DNA of 64,000 nt from CAVVFX01 sp963747535 (GTDB lineage Bacteria; Acidobacteriota; Terriglobia; Bryobacterales; Bryobacteraceae), in assembly GCA_963747535.1 (NCBI GenBank), contig CAVVFX010000008.1:124001-188000 (forward strand), written 5' to 3'. How positions within the stretch are numbered: the first letter of the stretch is position 1; every line of letters begins with the position of its first letter. Position numbers and translations under genes: made by a program. This document shows, piece by piece, positions 17,334-26,328 of the stretch. The notes under the pieces are model-generated. The model was not told the DNA's origin and did no database searches. It saw nothing but the letters and a program-made list of their open reading frames with translations.

Positions 17334-18284
17334 CTATCGGGCGTAGTACCCGTCGCGGGCGTAGACATTCGCATCTTTGGTGTGCAATTTAACGCGCACC
17401 CGATGCCATTTCCCGGTGTATCCGGCCTCTGGCGGACGGTAGCCGATCACATACTCATTGCGAAGTGCCTGTCCGGCTTTGACTGCGGCTTCTTTTGCCT
17501 CAGCATCGCTGCGCACATGGAAATGAAGGCCGCCGGTCTTTTCCGCGAGTTCTTCAAGCATGCGGGGCCACTGGCTCTCTTGCCCTTGATCGATGGGTTT
17601 CTTCACGAGTGTTGGACGGAAGGGGACGGTGGTCGCCTGCCCGCCGGTTAAGCCGCTATCGAGGATGATGGTGTAGATCTGAACATCGGCTTCAACCGCT
17701 ACCTGCATCAGCTTGCGCTTCGAGTACTGGCTGTGGTTATCTACGCCATCCGAGAGAATCAGCATCGCCCGCCTGGGGCGACTCGCCTCACGCATGTGAC
17801 TAATCCCCAGATAGATGGTATCGATGAGGGCGGTTAACCCTCCGGTCCGGGCGGACTGAACACTTTGTTCGAGGGCTGCAATATCGGTCGTGAATCCGGA
17901 GATCATATCGGGCTGCGTGGAGACCGTCAATAGCCTGAACTCATCTTCCGGATTGGCCGTTTTGAAAAAGGCGTCCGCGACGTCTTTGGCAGTGCTGATT
18001 GCATTTCGCATGCTACCGCTGGTGTCCAACACCAGTCCCACCGAACAGGGAGCGTCCTCGCTGCTTACAGACACGATCTGCTGGCGGTCCCCGTCGTCGA
18101 AAATAGTGAAATCCTGCGGACGCAGGCCATCTAACGTCTTCCCGTTGTGGTCCGTTACGGTAACAGGGACCAATACCATCTGCGCGTTGGTTCGAAATTT
18201 CGCCGGAACGAATGATGTTTGCGCGGCTAACTCGCCGAGTGCAGATAGGAACAGAAGCGATCCCGTGAGTAAGTAAGTGTTCAT
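17334..18284 (-). CDS. Secreted VWA-domain protein
   Basis: 316 residues with an N-terminal signal peptide. After a beta-rich stretch (VTVTDHNGKTLDGLRPQDFT) there is a von Willebrand A domain with a MIDAS metal site: LDTSGSM, a later Thr in TGGLTALIDT, and LSDGVDNHS. This architecture is the acidobacterial VWFA-related family, which is exported and of unknown role; the MIDAS implies metal-dependent protein binding. The start region is special: the promoter, leader and first ~20 codons are homologous to those of the outer-membrane protein gene at 24548. It ends close to the asparaginase gene, which converges on it. Confidence 0.88.
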   Translation of the reverse strand: MNTYLLTGSLLFLSALGELAAQTSFVPAKFRTNAQMVLVPVTVTDHNGKTLDGLRPQDFTIFDDGDRQQIVSVSSEDAPCSVGLVLDTSGSMRNAISTAKDVADAFFKTANPEDEFRLLTVSTQPDMISGFTTDIAALEQSVQSARTGGLTALIDTIYLGISHMREASRPRRAMLILSDGVDNHSQYSKRKLMQVAVEADVQIYTIILDSGLTGGQATTVPFRPTLVKKPIDQGQESQWPRMLEELAEKTGGLHFHVRSDAEAKEAAVKAGQALRNEYVIGYRPPEAGYTGKWHRVRVKLHTKDANVYARDGYYAR

Positions 18285-18391
18285 ATGCGGGTTCTCGTCG
18301 ATTTAAAACGAGTGTAGGGTGCAACTGCTAAGGAAGGCATAGCGGGAACATGAGTTTTCAATAGCTTTTTATAAGAAATTCAAGAGTAGAG
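18285..18391 (-). promoter_or_regulatory. Leader module shared with the 24.5-kb gene, copy 1
   Basis: Read on the minus strand, this region aligns with 24450-24547 with one 1-nt gap. In the 59 nt ending at the start codon I count 47 identical positions, including ATGCCTTCCT and CACCCTACACTCGTT. The similarity continues through the signal-peptide codons. TACACT inside the shared block could be a -10 element, but no good -35 is visible. Confidence 0.7.
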
Positions 18392-18551
18392 TTGGAACCA
18401 GAATGCTGGTCAACAAACGGTCGTCGCGTTTGGATGACGGCCATTTGACCATCGCGGCGAGGGTACTACCAGATGACCCGCACGGGGGCGCTAGCCATCA
18501 CAGGATCCACAACTTGTCATAAGGAAAGCAAAAAGATAATATATAAACTAC

Positions 18552-18854
18552 GTGTTGAATCACCTGAGCGAAGAATCGATCCAGCTATTGCGCAACTTGA
18601 GCCGCACTTGCGGACGCTTGCACGGTCGTTTCGACCGGGACGTTCCGTTCCGACGCACCGATCCTGACAATCCCGATACCGACTGGAGCGAAGCGGTGCC
18701 GGTCTCCGTTGTCGAGGAACTGTTCGAGGCAGCCTTCATCAGAATCGACGAAGCAGCCGCGCCTGGCGACACTTACACGTTTCAAATCTCGGCCGAAGGC
18801 CAGGAATATCTGACTGCAACGCGCGGGAACTCATCGCACGCTGGCACAGACTGA
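18552..18854 (+). CDS. Hypothetical protein
   Basis: About 100 residues beginning NHLSEESIQLLRNLSRTCGR, then a middle region with VPVSVVEELFEAAFIRIDEA, and a C-terminal EGQEYLTATRG. The helix-then-ISAEGQEYL pattern resembles a small winged-helix fold, but no family is recognised. The start is a GTG with no close ribosome-binding site, so the true start is doubtful. It lies between the VWA gene (divergent) and the porin gene, in an A/T-richer region. Confidence 0.45.
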   Translation: MLNHLSEESIQLLRNLSRTCGRLHGRFDRDVPFRRTDPDNPDTDWSEAVPVSVVEELFEAAFIRIDEAAAPGDTYTFQISAEGQEYLTATRGNSSHAGTD

Positions 18855-19055
18855 GCCTTGACGTGAAATCAACATACTGGTGTCGTTAGCTTTACCGCTT
18901 CTGTCCCTGTTATTTTCTATCTTCCAAATACAAAAAACTTATCGATAACTATCCATTGTTCATGGAATTGAAAAGTTCTATTGGCTTTCCCATCCACCTG
19001 CCGTTAGACTCATAATTTGTTCATCAGGAAAAAACAAAGAAAGCATGGAGAAAGC

Positions 19056-20312
19056 ATGAGTATTATAAAAGGAACCCGCGCGTTTGCCGTTGGCGCGTTC
19101 ACTGTTGTATCAGCCGCGACCGCATTTTGCCAGGCACCGGCAACCCCGGAACCAGCCGCAGCTCAAAGTGGAACTCCCGCAGTAACGCCAGCCCCGGCGG
19201 CACCTGCGGCGCCGGCAGCCCTCTCGACACCCTCTGTAACGGGCCCCATATCGATGCTTCCCCCAGCCGTATTCGATGCTGGACCTTTCGGCAAGATCGC
19301 TGTGAACGGTATTCTTGACGGCATGGGTTCGTGGACCGGAAACTACGCGCCCGGCGATCACGCCACGAATGCGGCTCTGAGCAACGGGCAGGTGTGGATT
19401 CAGAAGACCGACGGCTGGTTTCAGTTCTACTTACAGGCCGGCGCCTACAACATTCCGGCTATGGGCACGCCATTCCTCGCCACAGACAAGACTATGGGCG
19501 ACCTCTTTGGCCCGGTGCCGGTTGCTTTCGTGAAGTTGCAGGCGGCGAAGAACACCTCCATCGAAATCGGCTCGCTGCCAACTTTGATCGGCGCCGAGTA
19601 TACCTTCACGTTTGAAAACCTGAACGTCAGTCGCGGCTTGTTATGGAACCAGGAAAACGCCGTCAATCGCGGAATTCAGTTGAATCAGACGATGGGTAAG
19701 TTCGCGGCCTCTCTGAGTTGGAATGACGGTTTCTATTCCAACCGCTATACATGGCTGTCCGGCTCCTTAACTTACACTAACGGTCCTCATGCCCTGTCTT
19801 TCGTAGCCGGTGGAAATTACGGGCAAACCGCTTTTCAGAACTACGCGACACCCGTACAAAACAATGGCAGTATCTACAACGTCATTTACACCTACACCAA
19901 AGGCTCCTGGATCATCCAGCCTTACTTTCAGTACACAGATGTGCCGACTGACAAGAAGATCGGCGTCGAGAATGGCGCATCTACCAGCGGTGGTGCGATA
20001 TTGCTGAGCTACGCGTTCAAACACGGCTTTTCGCTTCCCGGGCGCTTTGAATACATCACGAGTTCGGGGACCCCACAGAGCAATACCGTCAACCTGATGT
20101 ATGGTCCGGGTAGCTCAGGGACGTCGGTTACGCTGACACCCACCTTTCAATATGGAGGGTTCTTTGTTCGCGGAGACGTTGGTTATGTTCACGCGACCAA
20201 CCTCACGCCGGGTGACGCGTTCGGCCGCAATGGTCTCCTCAAAAGCCAGCCCCGAGCCATCGCCGAATTCGGCTTCATTTTCGGTAACAATATCATTGAG
20301 AAGAAGCCGTAA
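19056..20312 (+). CDS. Outer-membrane beta-barrel porin
   Basis: 418 residues. A signal peptide (AFAVGAFTVVSAATAFCQAP) is followed by a Pro/Ala-rich linker (about residues 28-60). The rest alternates aromatic and polar residues in strands such as WFQFYLQAGAYN, WIIQPYFQYTD and FGFIFGN, typical of a beta-barrel porin of the putative OmpL-like type common in Acidobacteria. It should form a diffusion channel in the outer membrane. The ATG at 19056 is preceded by GGAGAAAGC; an upstream in-frame ATG at 19017 is less likely. A strong terminator follows. The upstream 200 bp are A/T-rich. Confidence 0.8.
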   Translation: MSIIKGTRAFAVGAFTVVSAATAFCQAPATPEPAAAQSGTPAVTPAPAAPAAPAALSTPSVTGPISMLPPAVFDAGPFGKIAVNGILDGMGSWTGNYAPGDHATNAALSNGQVWIQKTDGWFQFYLQAGAYNIPAMGTPFLATDKTMGDLFGPVPVAFVKLQAAKNTSIEIGSLPTLIGAEYTFTFENLNVSRGLLWNQENAVNRGIQLNQTMGKFAASLSWNDGFYSNRYTWLSGSLTYTNGPHALSFVAGGNYGQTAFQNYATPVQNNGSIYNVIYTYTKGSWIIQPYFQYTDVPTDKKIGVENGASTSGGAILLSYAFKHGFSLPGRFEYITSSGTPQSNTVNLMYGPGSSGTSVTLTPTFQYGGFFVRGDVGYVHATNLTPGDAFGRNGLLKSQPRAIAEFGFIFGNNIIEKKP

Positions 20313-20360
20313 ATTCGCGGCGTGAGTTCCGTGGCGGAAGGCCAAAACAAAGAGAAAGCC

Positions 20361-20401
20361 GGGCGGGATGAGCACTTGTCTCATACCCGCCCTCTTTTTT
20401 T
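20361..20401 (+). terminator. Rho-independent terminator of porin gene
   Basis: A GC-rich stem (GGGCGGGATGAG paired with CTCAT-A-CCCGCCC, one bulge) with a short loop, followed by CTCTTTTTTT. It is placed about 50 nt after the porin stop. Confidence 0.85.
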
Positions 20402-20613
20402 GATCCGGACGATAAATTTTTACTTCTTGCTCGTCTGACCCGGGGACTTTACCCTAATAAGTTCGTCCACTCTGTGTGGGTCTAGAGAGACTGCAAGGCG
20501 CGTGGTAACCCAGCCCGCAGCAGCTTGGAAGATCCTGTCCAGCGATCGATCGGTAGTTCCGTCTTTGACCATGAAAGTCAGACAATTCGCCACGTGGTTT
20601 CCGGAGAACTAAG
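20402..20613. other. glnA upstream region
   Basis: About 210 bp between the porin terminator and glnA that must hold the glnA promoter. I looked for a sigma-54 type GG-N10-GC pair and for a known glutamine-responsive RNA and found neither. GGAG 8 nt before the ATG at 20614 is the ribosome-binding site. Confidence 0.4.
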
Positions 20614-22023
20614 ATGAGCCCGCAGGAAGTATTAGCGTTTTCGAAGAAGAATGGGGCCCGCCAGTTGGATGTCCGCTTCAGCGACATACCTGGACTTCAG
20701 CACCATATTTCCTACCCTATCGGCGAGCTGGATATGGAATCGTTCGAAAGCGGTTTCGGCATTGACGGATCGAGCATCCGGGGATGGGCCGCCATCAACG
20801 AAAGCGACATGCTGCTCATTCCAGATCCGGCTAGTGCCTTCATGGACCCCTTCACCGAAGTGCCGACCCTGGTCATGATCGGCGACGTGAAGGACCCCAT
20901 TACCAAACAAAATTACGAGCGAGATCCCCGCTGGATTGCCCAAAAGTGTGAGCTCTTCCTGAACGCGAGCGGCATGGGTGACACCGCTTATTTCGGAGCC
21001 GAGGCAGAGTTTTTCATTTTCGACAACATCCGCTTCGACCAGAACGCGCATTCGGGATACTACTTCATCGACGCCGAGGAAGGCCGCTGGAATTCGGACC
21101 GCGAAAAGGATAACCTGGGCTACCGTCCGCGCTACAAGGAAGGCTACTTCCCTGTGCCTCCGACTGATCACCATCAGGATCTGCGTTCCGAGATGGTGGA
21201 GACCATGGTCAAGTGCGGTCTCCATATCGAGTGCCATCACCATGAGGTCGCCACCGGCGGCCAGTGCGAAATCGATCAGCACTTCGATACGCTCGTCAAG
21301 TCGGCAGATAACATGATGCTGTACAAATACATCGTGCGCAACACGGCCGCGCAATACGGCAAGACGGTGACCTTCATGCCCAAGCCGCTGTTCGGCGATA
21401 ACGGCAGCGGCATGCATACCCATCAGTCGATCTGGAAGGACGATAAACCTCTGTTCGCGGGCGATGGTTATGCGGGTCTCAGCAACATGGCGTTGTTCTA
21501 TATCGGAGGGCTGCTGAAGCACGCGCGTGCGCTCTCAGCGATCATCGCTCCGACCACCAACAGCTACAAACGACTTGTCCCCGGCTACGAGGCTCCGGTG
21601 AATCTGGCGTACTCGCGCCGCAATCGTTCGGCCGCCTGCCGCATCCCGATGTACTCGTCAAGTCCCAAGGCCAAGCGCGTCGAATTCCGCCCGCCGGACC
21701 CTTCAGCCAATCCATATCTCGCGTTTGCCGCGATGTTGATGGCGGGCCTCGATGGGATCCTGAACAAAACCGATCCCGGCGAACCCCTTGATAAGGACAT
21801 TTACGACCTGTCTCCGCAAGAGCAAAAAGCCGTTCCTTCGATGCCGTCATCTCTCGAAGAAGCGCTGACCTGCCTGGAAGACGACCACCAGTTCCTGCTG
21901 CGGGGAGACGTGTTCAGCGAAGACCTGATCGAAACGTTCATCGAGTACAAGCGTCGAAACGAAGCCGATGCCATCCGCCTACGCCCTCATCCGTACGAGT
22001 TCGCGATGTACTACGACATCTGA
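20614..22023 (+). CDS. glnA: Glutamine synthetase type I
   Basis: 469 residues, the standard GSI length. Signatures include FGIDGSSIRGW, the metal-binding FGAEAEFFIFD, the ammonia-site and glutamate-site stretches (HHEVATGGQCEIDQ and NGSGMHTHQSIWKD) and the ATP-binding KRLVPGYEAPVNLAYSRRN. Tyr397 in DKDIYDLS lies at the position adenylylated in the E. coli enzyme, so GSI-beta-type control by an adenylyltransferase is plausible. It makes glutamine from glutamate, ammonia and ATP. No PII or amt gene is nearby. Confidence 0.97.
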   Translation: MSPQEVLAFSKKNGARQLDVRFSDIPGLQHHISYPIGELDMESFESGFGIDGSSIRGWAAINESDMLLIPDPASAFMDPFTEVPTLVMIGDVKDPITKQNYERDPRWIAQKCELFLNASGMGDTAYFGAEAEFFIFDNIRFDQNAHSGYYFIDAEEGRWNSDREKDNLGYRPRYKEGYFPVPPTDHHQDLRSEMVETMVKCGLHIECHHHEVATGGQCEIDQHFDTLVKSADNMMLYKYIVRNTAAQYGKTVTFMPKPLFGDNGSGMHTHQSIWKDDKPLFAGDGYAGLSNMALFYIGGLLKHARALSAIIAPTTNSYKRLVPGYEAPVNLAYSRRNRSAACRIPMYSSSPKAKRVEFRPPDPSANPYLAFAAMLMAGLDGILNKTDPGEPLDKDIYDLSPQEQKAVPSMPSSLEEALTCLEDDHQFLLRGDVFSEDLIETFIEYKRRNEADAIRLRPHPYEFAMYYDI

Positions 22024-22032
22024 TTTATCTTT

Positions 22033-22082
22033 CTGGCTGCTGCGCAGCCGCAGACCACAAAAAACGATGGTCTGCGCCACGG
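22033..22082. repeat. CAGACCA/TGGTCTG hairpin repeat, copy 2
   Basis: Arms CAGACCA (22051-22057) and TGGTCTG (22068-22074) around CAAAAAACGA, flanked by CTGCTGCGCAGCC and GCGCCACGG. It is the inverted counterpart of 11876-11930 and lies right after glnA, where the hairpin may also affect the mRNA end. Confidence 0.75.
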
Positions 22083-22192
22083 TTTAGCTGAAATGGCCAA
22101 ACTCCAGGCAGCTAGCGCCATATGTCCCATCGTCTAGTCCAGACTACCTCGGTGAGCGATACTCTTTTCGCATAAAACAGCGGTCCTCCGAT

Positions 22193-22217
22193 TTGCAACT
22201 CAGTAGCCTGTTATAAT
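22193..22217 (+). promoter_or_regulatory. Probable feoAB promoter with repeat element
   Basis: A perfect -10 hexamer TATAAT lies at 22212-22217, 17 nt before the feoA ATG. A 16-nt sequence TTGCAACTCAGTAGCC ends 3-4 nt upstream of it and recurs as a direct repeat inside the feoA coding region (about 22289-22304). TTGCAA at 22193 is only 13 nt from the -10, too close for an ordinary -35, so the repeat may bind a regulator. Confidence 0.5.
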
Positions 22218-22234
22218 CTTTGGGTAGAGGCCAG

Positions 22235-22555
22235 ATGTCCAAGACCAGCCGGGCGAGTAGAGTGAACGGCGCCCAGTCCTCCAAGACGTTGCAACTCAGT
22301 AGCCAACAACCCCGTCGTACTCTTCTGCATCTGCGCAAAGGCGACGCAGCCGTCCTGCACGCCCTCGAACTTCCCGCGGACGATGCGCGCCGGCTGATGG
22401 AACTGGGATTTTTGCCCGGAACTCTGGTGACTGCCGGCGAATGCGCGCCCGGTGGCGATCCGCGAGTCTTCCAGGTGGATGGTTCGGAGATTGCTCTTCG
22501 TCGCGCAACTGCAGCCCAACTCACGGTGAGATCGGAATCCAAGAGGGCGATGTGA
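22235..22555 (+). CDS. feoA: Ferrous iron transport protein A
   Basis: 106 residues. After an unusual N-terminal extension of ~25 residues comes a FeoA SH3-like domain: LRKGDAAVLHALELPADDAR, RLMELGFLPGTLVTAGECAP and ALRRATAAQLTV. FeoA is a small cytoplasmic partner that supports FeoB. The extension contains one copy of the 16-nt direct repeat, so a later internal start is thinkable; the ATG at 22235 follows GGTAGAGG. Its stop overlaps the feoB start (GTGA). Confidence 0.88.
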   Translation: MSKTSRASRVNGAQSSKTLQLSSQQPRRTLLHLRKGDAAVLHALELPADDARRLMELGFLPGTLVTAGECAPGGDPRVFQVDGSEIALRRATAAQLTVRSESKRAM

Positions 22556-24423
22556 GTTCGTGCCATGGGTGCCCTGCCGCGGGCGTTCTTCCTCCTCCGG
22601 CAACTGCGGCCAAAACCGTTGCTCTGGTCGGGCCTCCCAATTCCGGCAAGACCACGCTCTTCAACCGGCTCACGGGATTGCGCCAGAAAGTGGCCAATTT
22701 CCCGGGCGTCACCGTCGAACAGCACACGGGAACGGTGAACCTTCCCGGCGGCCGCAGCGTTAGGGTCATCGACCTGCCGGGCATCTATAGCCTCAATGCC
22801 CGCTCCGAAGACGAGCAAGTCGCCCGCGATGTCCTGACCGGCGCGCGCAAGGATACGCCGCGTCCCGAAGCCATCCTGCTGGTTCTCGATTCGACCAATC
22901 TGACGCGGCACCTCATGCTCGCCGCGCCCATCCTGGCCCTGGGCCTGCCTACCCTGGTCATTCTCAACATGGCCGACGATCTGCGCGATCGCTCCGGCAG
23001 GGTCGATCTGGTGGCTCTTTCCGAGCAACTGGGAGCACCGGTGGCGTTGGTTACTGCACGATCCGGTGAAGGTCTCGACCAGGTTCTCGCGTTCCTCTCC
23101 GACGCCATGCCCGCGCCCAAACGAGTAGAGCTTCCCATTTTGCAGGAAGTTCCCAAATGCCGGCAGTGGGCCGGACGGGTGGGCAGCAATGCGAAATACC
23201 ATGCTCCGGCGCCGCCCATCTGGACTCGACGGCTGGACGCCATATTTCTTCATCCAGTCGCCGGACCCCTGATCTTCGTGCTGGTCGTGGTCGCCGTTTT
23301 CCAGACTATCTTCAGCGCCGGGGACCTAGGAGACGGGCTGAGAGAACTGCTGACGAAATCCGGCGCATGGGTCGGGGCGCATGTGGGCAATCCCGCGGTG
23401 CGTTCGCTGCTCGAGGATGGCGTCTGGAAAGGCGTCGGCTCGGTGGTGGTATTCCTGCCGCAGATTCTGCTGCTGTTCCTCTTTATCGGCATTCTGGAAG
23501 ACTCGGGCTACCTGGCGCGCGCTGCTCTGATTGCGGACCGTACCATGGCCCGTTTCGGACTCCAGGGCAAGTCGTTTATCCCGCTCCTGTCGGCCTATGC
23601 CTGCGCAGTTCCCGCCATTCTGGCCACGCGCACCATCGAAAACAAGCGCGATCGCATCGCCACGATATTAATTGCGCCTTTCATGACTTGCTCGGCGCGG
23701 CTGCCGGTTTACACGCTCCTGATAGCCGCGTTCATACCGAACCGGCCGGTGTTGGGCAACTTCCTGCGAACTCAGGCCGCGGCCATGCTGGGACTCTACG
23801 TGCTCGGCTTCGCATCGGCTATCCTGACCGCGAAGGTTCTCAAGTCGTCGATCCTATCGAGCCGCAGCACTCCCTTCGTGCTGGAAATGCCGTCCTACCG
23901 GTGGCCGACGCTGCAGTCGTTGGGGCTGCGATTGTGGGACCGCGCGAAGGTTTTTCTCTATCGCGCGGGCACGGTAATTCTGTTCGTGATGCTGGTGTTG
24001 TGGGTGATGGAGTATCTACCGCTGAAGAACGGCCAGCCGCCGCCCATCGATCAGAGTTTCGCCGGAAGTATTGGACACACGATTGAACCGGTGATCCGTC
24101 CGTTGGGCTTCAACTGGAAGATCGGCATCGGACTGATCGCTTCGCTGGCCGCACGGGAAGTCATCGTGGGCACGCTGGGCGAGATTTACGGCATGGAATC
24201 AGACACGCACTCGATGGGCTTGCAGACCGCGCTACAGCACGATCTGACCCTGGGCGGAGCCGTCGCTCTATTGATCTTCTTTGCTTTCGCCATGCAGTGC
24301 ATTTCCACGATCGCGGTGGTCCGCCGAGAGACCGGCGGCTGGAAGTGGCCCGTCATCCAATTCAGCTATATGAGCGCACTAGCGTACATAGGCGCCTTCA
24401 TCGCCTTTCACGTGGTCCGGTAA
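22552..24423 (+). CDS. feoB: Ferrous iron transporter B
   Basis: 623 residues. The N-terminal G domain has G1 VGPPNSGKTTLFNRLTG, G2 with FPGVTVEQHTG, G3 DLPGIYSLNA and G4 NMAD. A membrane part of about 8-10 helices follows (YACAVPAILATRTIENKRDR is a Gate-motif segment, and FAFAMQCISTIAVVRRETGG a second). It imports Fe(II) across the inner membrane. The short N-terminus CHGC before the G domain is notable but not unusual. The start is GTG, overlapping feoA by 4 nt. It is somewhat shorter than the ~770-residue E. coli protein because the C-terminal tail is missing, which is common. Confidence 0.95.
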   Translation: MSSCHGCPAAGVLPPPATAAKTVALVGPPNSGKTTLFNRLTGLRQKVANFPGVTVEQHTGTVNLPGGRSVRVIDLPGIYSLNARSEDEQVARDVLTGARKDTPRPEAILLVLDSTNLTRHLMLAAPILALGLPTLVILNMADDLRDRSGRVDLVALSEQLGAPVALVTARSGEGLDQVLAFLSDAMPAPKRVELPILQEVPKCRQWAGRVGSNAKYHAPAPPIWTRRLDAIFLHPVAGPLIFVLVVVAVFQTIFSAGDLGDGLRELLTKSGAWVGAHVGNPAVRSLLEDGVWKGVGSVVVFLPQILLLFLFIGILEDSGYLARAALIADRTMARFGLQGKSFIPLLSAYACAVPAILATRTIENKRDRIATILIAPFMTCSARLPVYTLLIAAFIPNRPVLGNFLRTQAAAMLGLYVLGFASAILTAKVLKSSILSSRSTPFVLEMPSYRWPTLQSLGLRLWDRAKVFLYRAGTVILFVMLVLWVMEYLPLKNGQPPPIDQSFAGSIGHTIEPVIRPLGFNWKIGIGLIASLAAREVIVGTLGEIYGMESDTHSMGLQTALQHDLTLGGAVALLIFFAFAMQCISTIAVVRRETGGWKWPVIQFSYMSALAYIGAFIAFHVVR

Positions 24424-24449
24424 GCGGACATCTATACCGTTTTCCTCTA

Positions 24450-24547
24450 GAAATTCTTATAGAAGGCATCGAAACTACTCATCCTCCCATCATGCCTTCC
24501 TAAGCAGGGGCACCCTACACTCGTTCTAATTGATCGAGAAACCTGCT
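24450..24547 (+). promoter_or_regulatory. Leader module shared with VWA gene, copy 2
   Basis: This upstream region is the plus-strand counterpart of 18285-18391 (minus): same order, same spacing to the ATG apart from one nucleotide, and the same core blocks ATGCCTTCCT and CACCCTACACTCGTT. Such conservation points to a common promoter or RNA element, or to a duplicated 5' gene end. Confidence 0.7.
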
Positions 24548-26275
24548 ATGAAAACTCACTTACTCATGGGATCCTTATTTCTTCTTTGTGCCGCCCTTGG
24601 AATTCAAGGGCAAACACCAACGGGGGCAGTCGCCGGTGTTGTCCGGGACCAGGCGAAGAATCCACTTCCGAAAGCGATCGTGACCATCACCAACCTTGAC
24701 GATAAATCCACCAAGGCGGTCACTGCGGATGATCATGGCGCTTACGTGATCTCCGACGTCAAGCCGGGGAAGTATTCGGTGGCGGCGGATAGTGTCGGGT
24801 TTACGGACGGGACCATTGCTTCGCTCGACGTGGTCTCGGGACAAACTGCGATCGCCGATCTGGCGTTGCTGGCCAAAGCCGGCGGCCCTCCAGTCAATGT
24901 CGTGACCGGCGGGTTCTGGAAGCGGCTTGGAAGGGCTTACTGGGATGACTGGCATCCCGCGCCGGTCGCGGCGAACACTCCGCCTCCTGCTTTCCGCGGC
25001 GATCCTGCGCCAGTCGACAATCCGCCCTTCCCGTTTATTGTCTGGCCCATGGGAGGCACGCCTTATATCGGGTATCCCAATGCAACTCAGTATCCGTTAA
25101 CGACGGCTCTGCAGACCGGCCCGCACGGTGAATGGTGGAAGAAAGCCAATATCCAGCTTTATGGCTGGGCCGACATGGGAATGAATATCAGCAGTTCCCA
25201 CGATGGCCCTTATGCCAACGCGCCGGCCGCTTATGCCGCGGTGGCTAATTCGTTCATTCTCGACCAGGCCACTTTTTACATTGAACGCACTCCGGACACG
25301 GTGCAGACGGATCACTTCGATTGGGGCTTCCGCCTGACCAACTTATACGGTTTCGATTACCGGTATACCACCGCCATGGGCTATTTCAGCCAGCAGTTAC
25401 TCAATAATCCGAAGGCCAACGGCACGATCGGAAACAAGTACGGCTATGATCCGGTGATGGCGTACCTGGACTTGTACTTCCCGCATGTTGCAGATGGGAT
25501 GGACGTGAGAATCGGCCGCTATATTTCGCTGCCGGACATTGAAGCGCAACTGGCGCCCAATAACTATACTTACAGCCATTCCTTAACTTACACGTATGAT
25601 TGCTATACCCAAACCGGCATCAACGCAACCATCAAGCTGAGTAACCACTGGACTATTCAGGCTGGTATGTCTGGAGGCTGCGAAGCCGCTCCCTGGGCTC
25701 CGGACGCTAAACTGACGGGAAATTTCTGCGCAGCTTACATGTGGCAGGAGGGCCGGGATAATGTCTATGTTTGCGCGAACTCGCTCAACGACAGCAAGTA
25801 TAACTACAACAATCTCGCGGCCTACTACGCGACCTGGTACCACAAATTCGGCCATTCACCGTGGCACTTCGCCTGGGAGACCTGGTACCAATACATGAAA
25901 GACACGCCCAATGTCAGAAATCCGGACGCAGCGTCTCTACTGATCACCAACTCCAACGGCGCCTATTGCAACAACGCCGTCGAACTTACCTGCTTTGCTC
26001 CGGAATGGTCCAGCGTCTTTTACCTCACCAGGCAGCTTGGCAAGAAGGATGCCATTATCACGCGCTATGAGTATTTCGATGACCTGAAGGGCCAGCGAAC
26101 CGGATTCCAGACGGCGTATCATGAAACCGAAATCTCCTGGAACCACTGGATCGGATCGACGATTGTTTTCCGTCCCGAACTTCGCTGGGAACATGCCCTC
26201 AATCTTCCGGCTTATGATTCCGGACTGAAGAAGACTCAGTTGATGTTCGCAGGCGACATGATCTTCTTCTTCTAG
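24548..26275 (+). CDS. Outer-membrane beta-barrel protein with regulatory-like domain
   Basis: 575 residues. The signal peptide MKTHLLMGSLFLLCAALGIQ is almost the same as that of the VWA protein. Residues ~25-105 form a carboxypeptidase-regulatory-like beta sandwich (AVAGVVRDQAKNPLPKAIVT, ADDHGAYVISDVKPGKYSV). The remainder, from about residue 190, is a barrel rich in Tyr/Trp/Asn (for example DHFDWGFRLTNLYGFDYRYT) resembling acidobacterial porins. It ends ELRWEHALNLP...MFAGDMIFFF, with the C-terminal aromatic run used by the BAM complex. The substrate is unknown. Confidence 0.8.
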   Translation: MKTHLLMGSLFLLCAALGIQGQTPTGAVAGVVRDQAKNPLPKAIVTITNLDDKSTKAVTADDHGAYVISDVKPGKYSVAADSVGFTDGTIASLDVVSGQTAIADLALLAKAGGPPVNVVTGGFWKRLGRAYWDDWHPAPVAANTPPPAFRGDPAPVDNPPFPFIVWPMGGTPYIGYPNATQYPLTTALQTGPHGEWWKKANIQLYGWADMGMNISSSHDGPYANAPAAYAAVANSFILDQATFYIERTPDTVQTDHFDWGFRLTNLYGFDYRYTTAMGYFSQQLLNNPKANGTIGNKYGYDPVMAYLDLYFPHVADGMDVRIGRYISLPDIEAQLAPNNYTYSHSLTYTYDCYTQTGINATIKLSNHWTIQAGMSGGCEAAPWAPDAKLTGNFCAAYMWQEGRDNVYVCANSLNDSKYNYNNLAAYYATWYHKFGHSPWHFAWETWYQYMKDTPNVRNPDAASLLITNSNGAYCNNAVELTCFAPEWSSVFYLTRQLGKKDAIITRYEYFDDLKGQRTGFQTAYHETEISWNHWIGSTIVFRPELRWEHALNLPAYDSGLKKTQLMFAGDMIFFF

Positions 26276-26328
26276 TCGGCTCCTAATACTACTTGGCCGG
26301 GTCGATTCGTAATTCAACAGAGGACCCT

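Noticed and set aside
20402..20613. Sigma-54 promoter or glutamine riboswitch before glnA
   Set aside because: No GG-N10-GC pair with proper flanks and no match to the known glnA RNA core.
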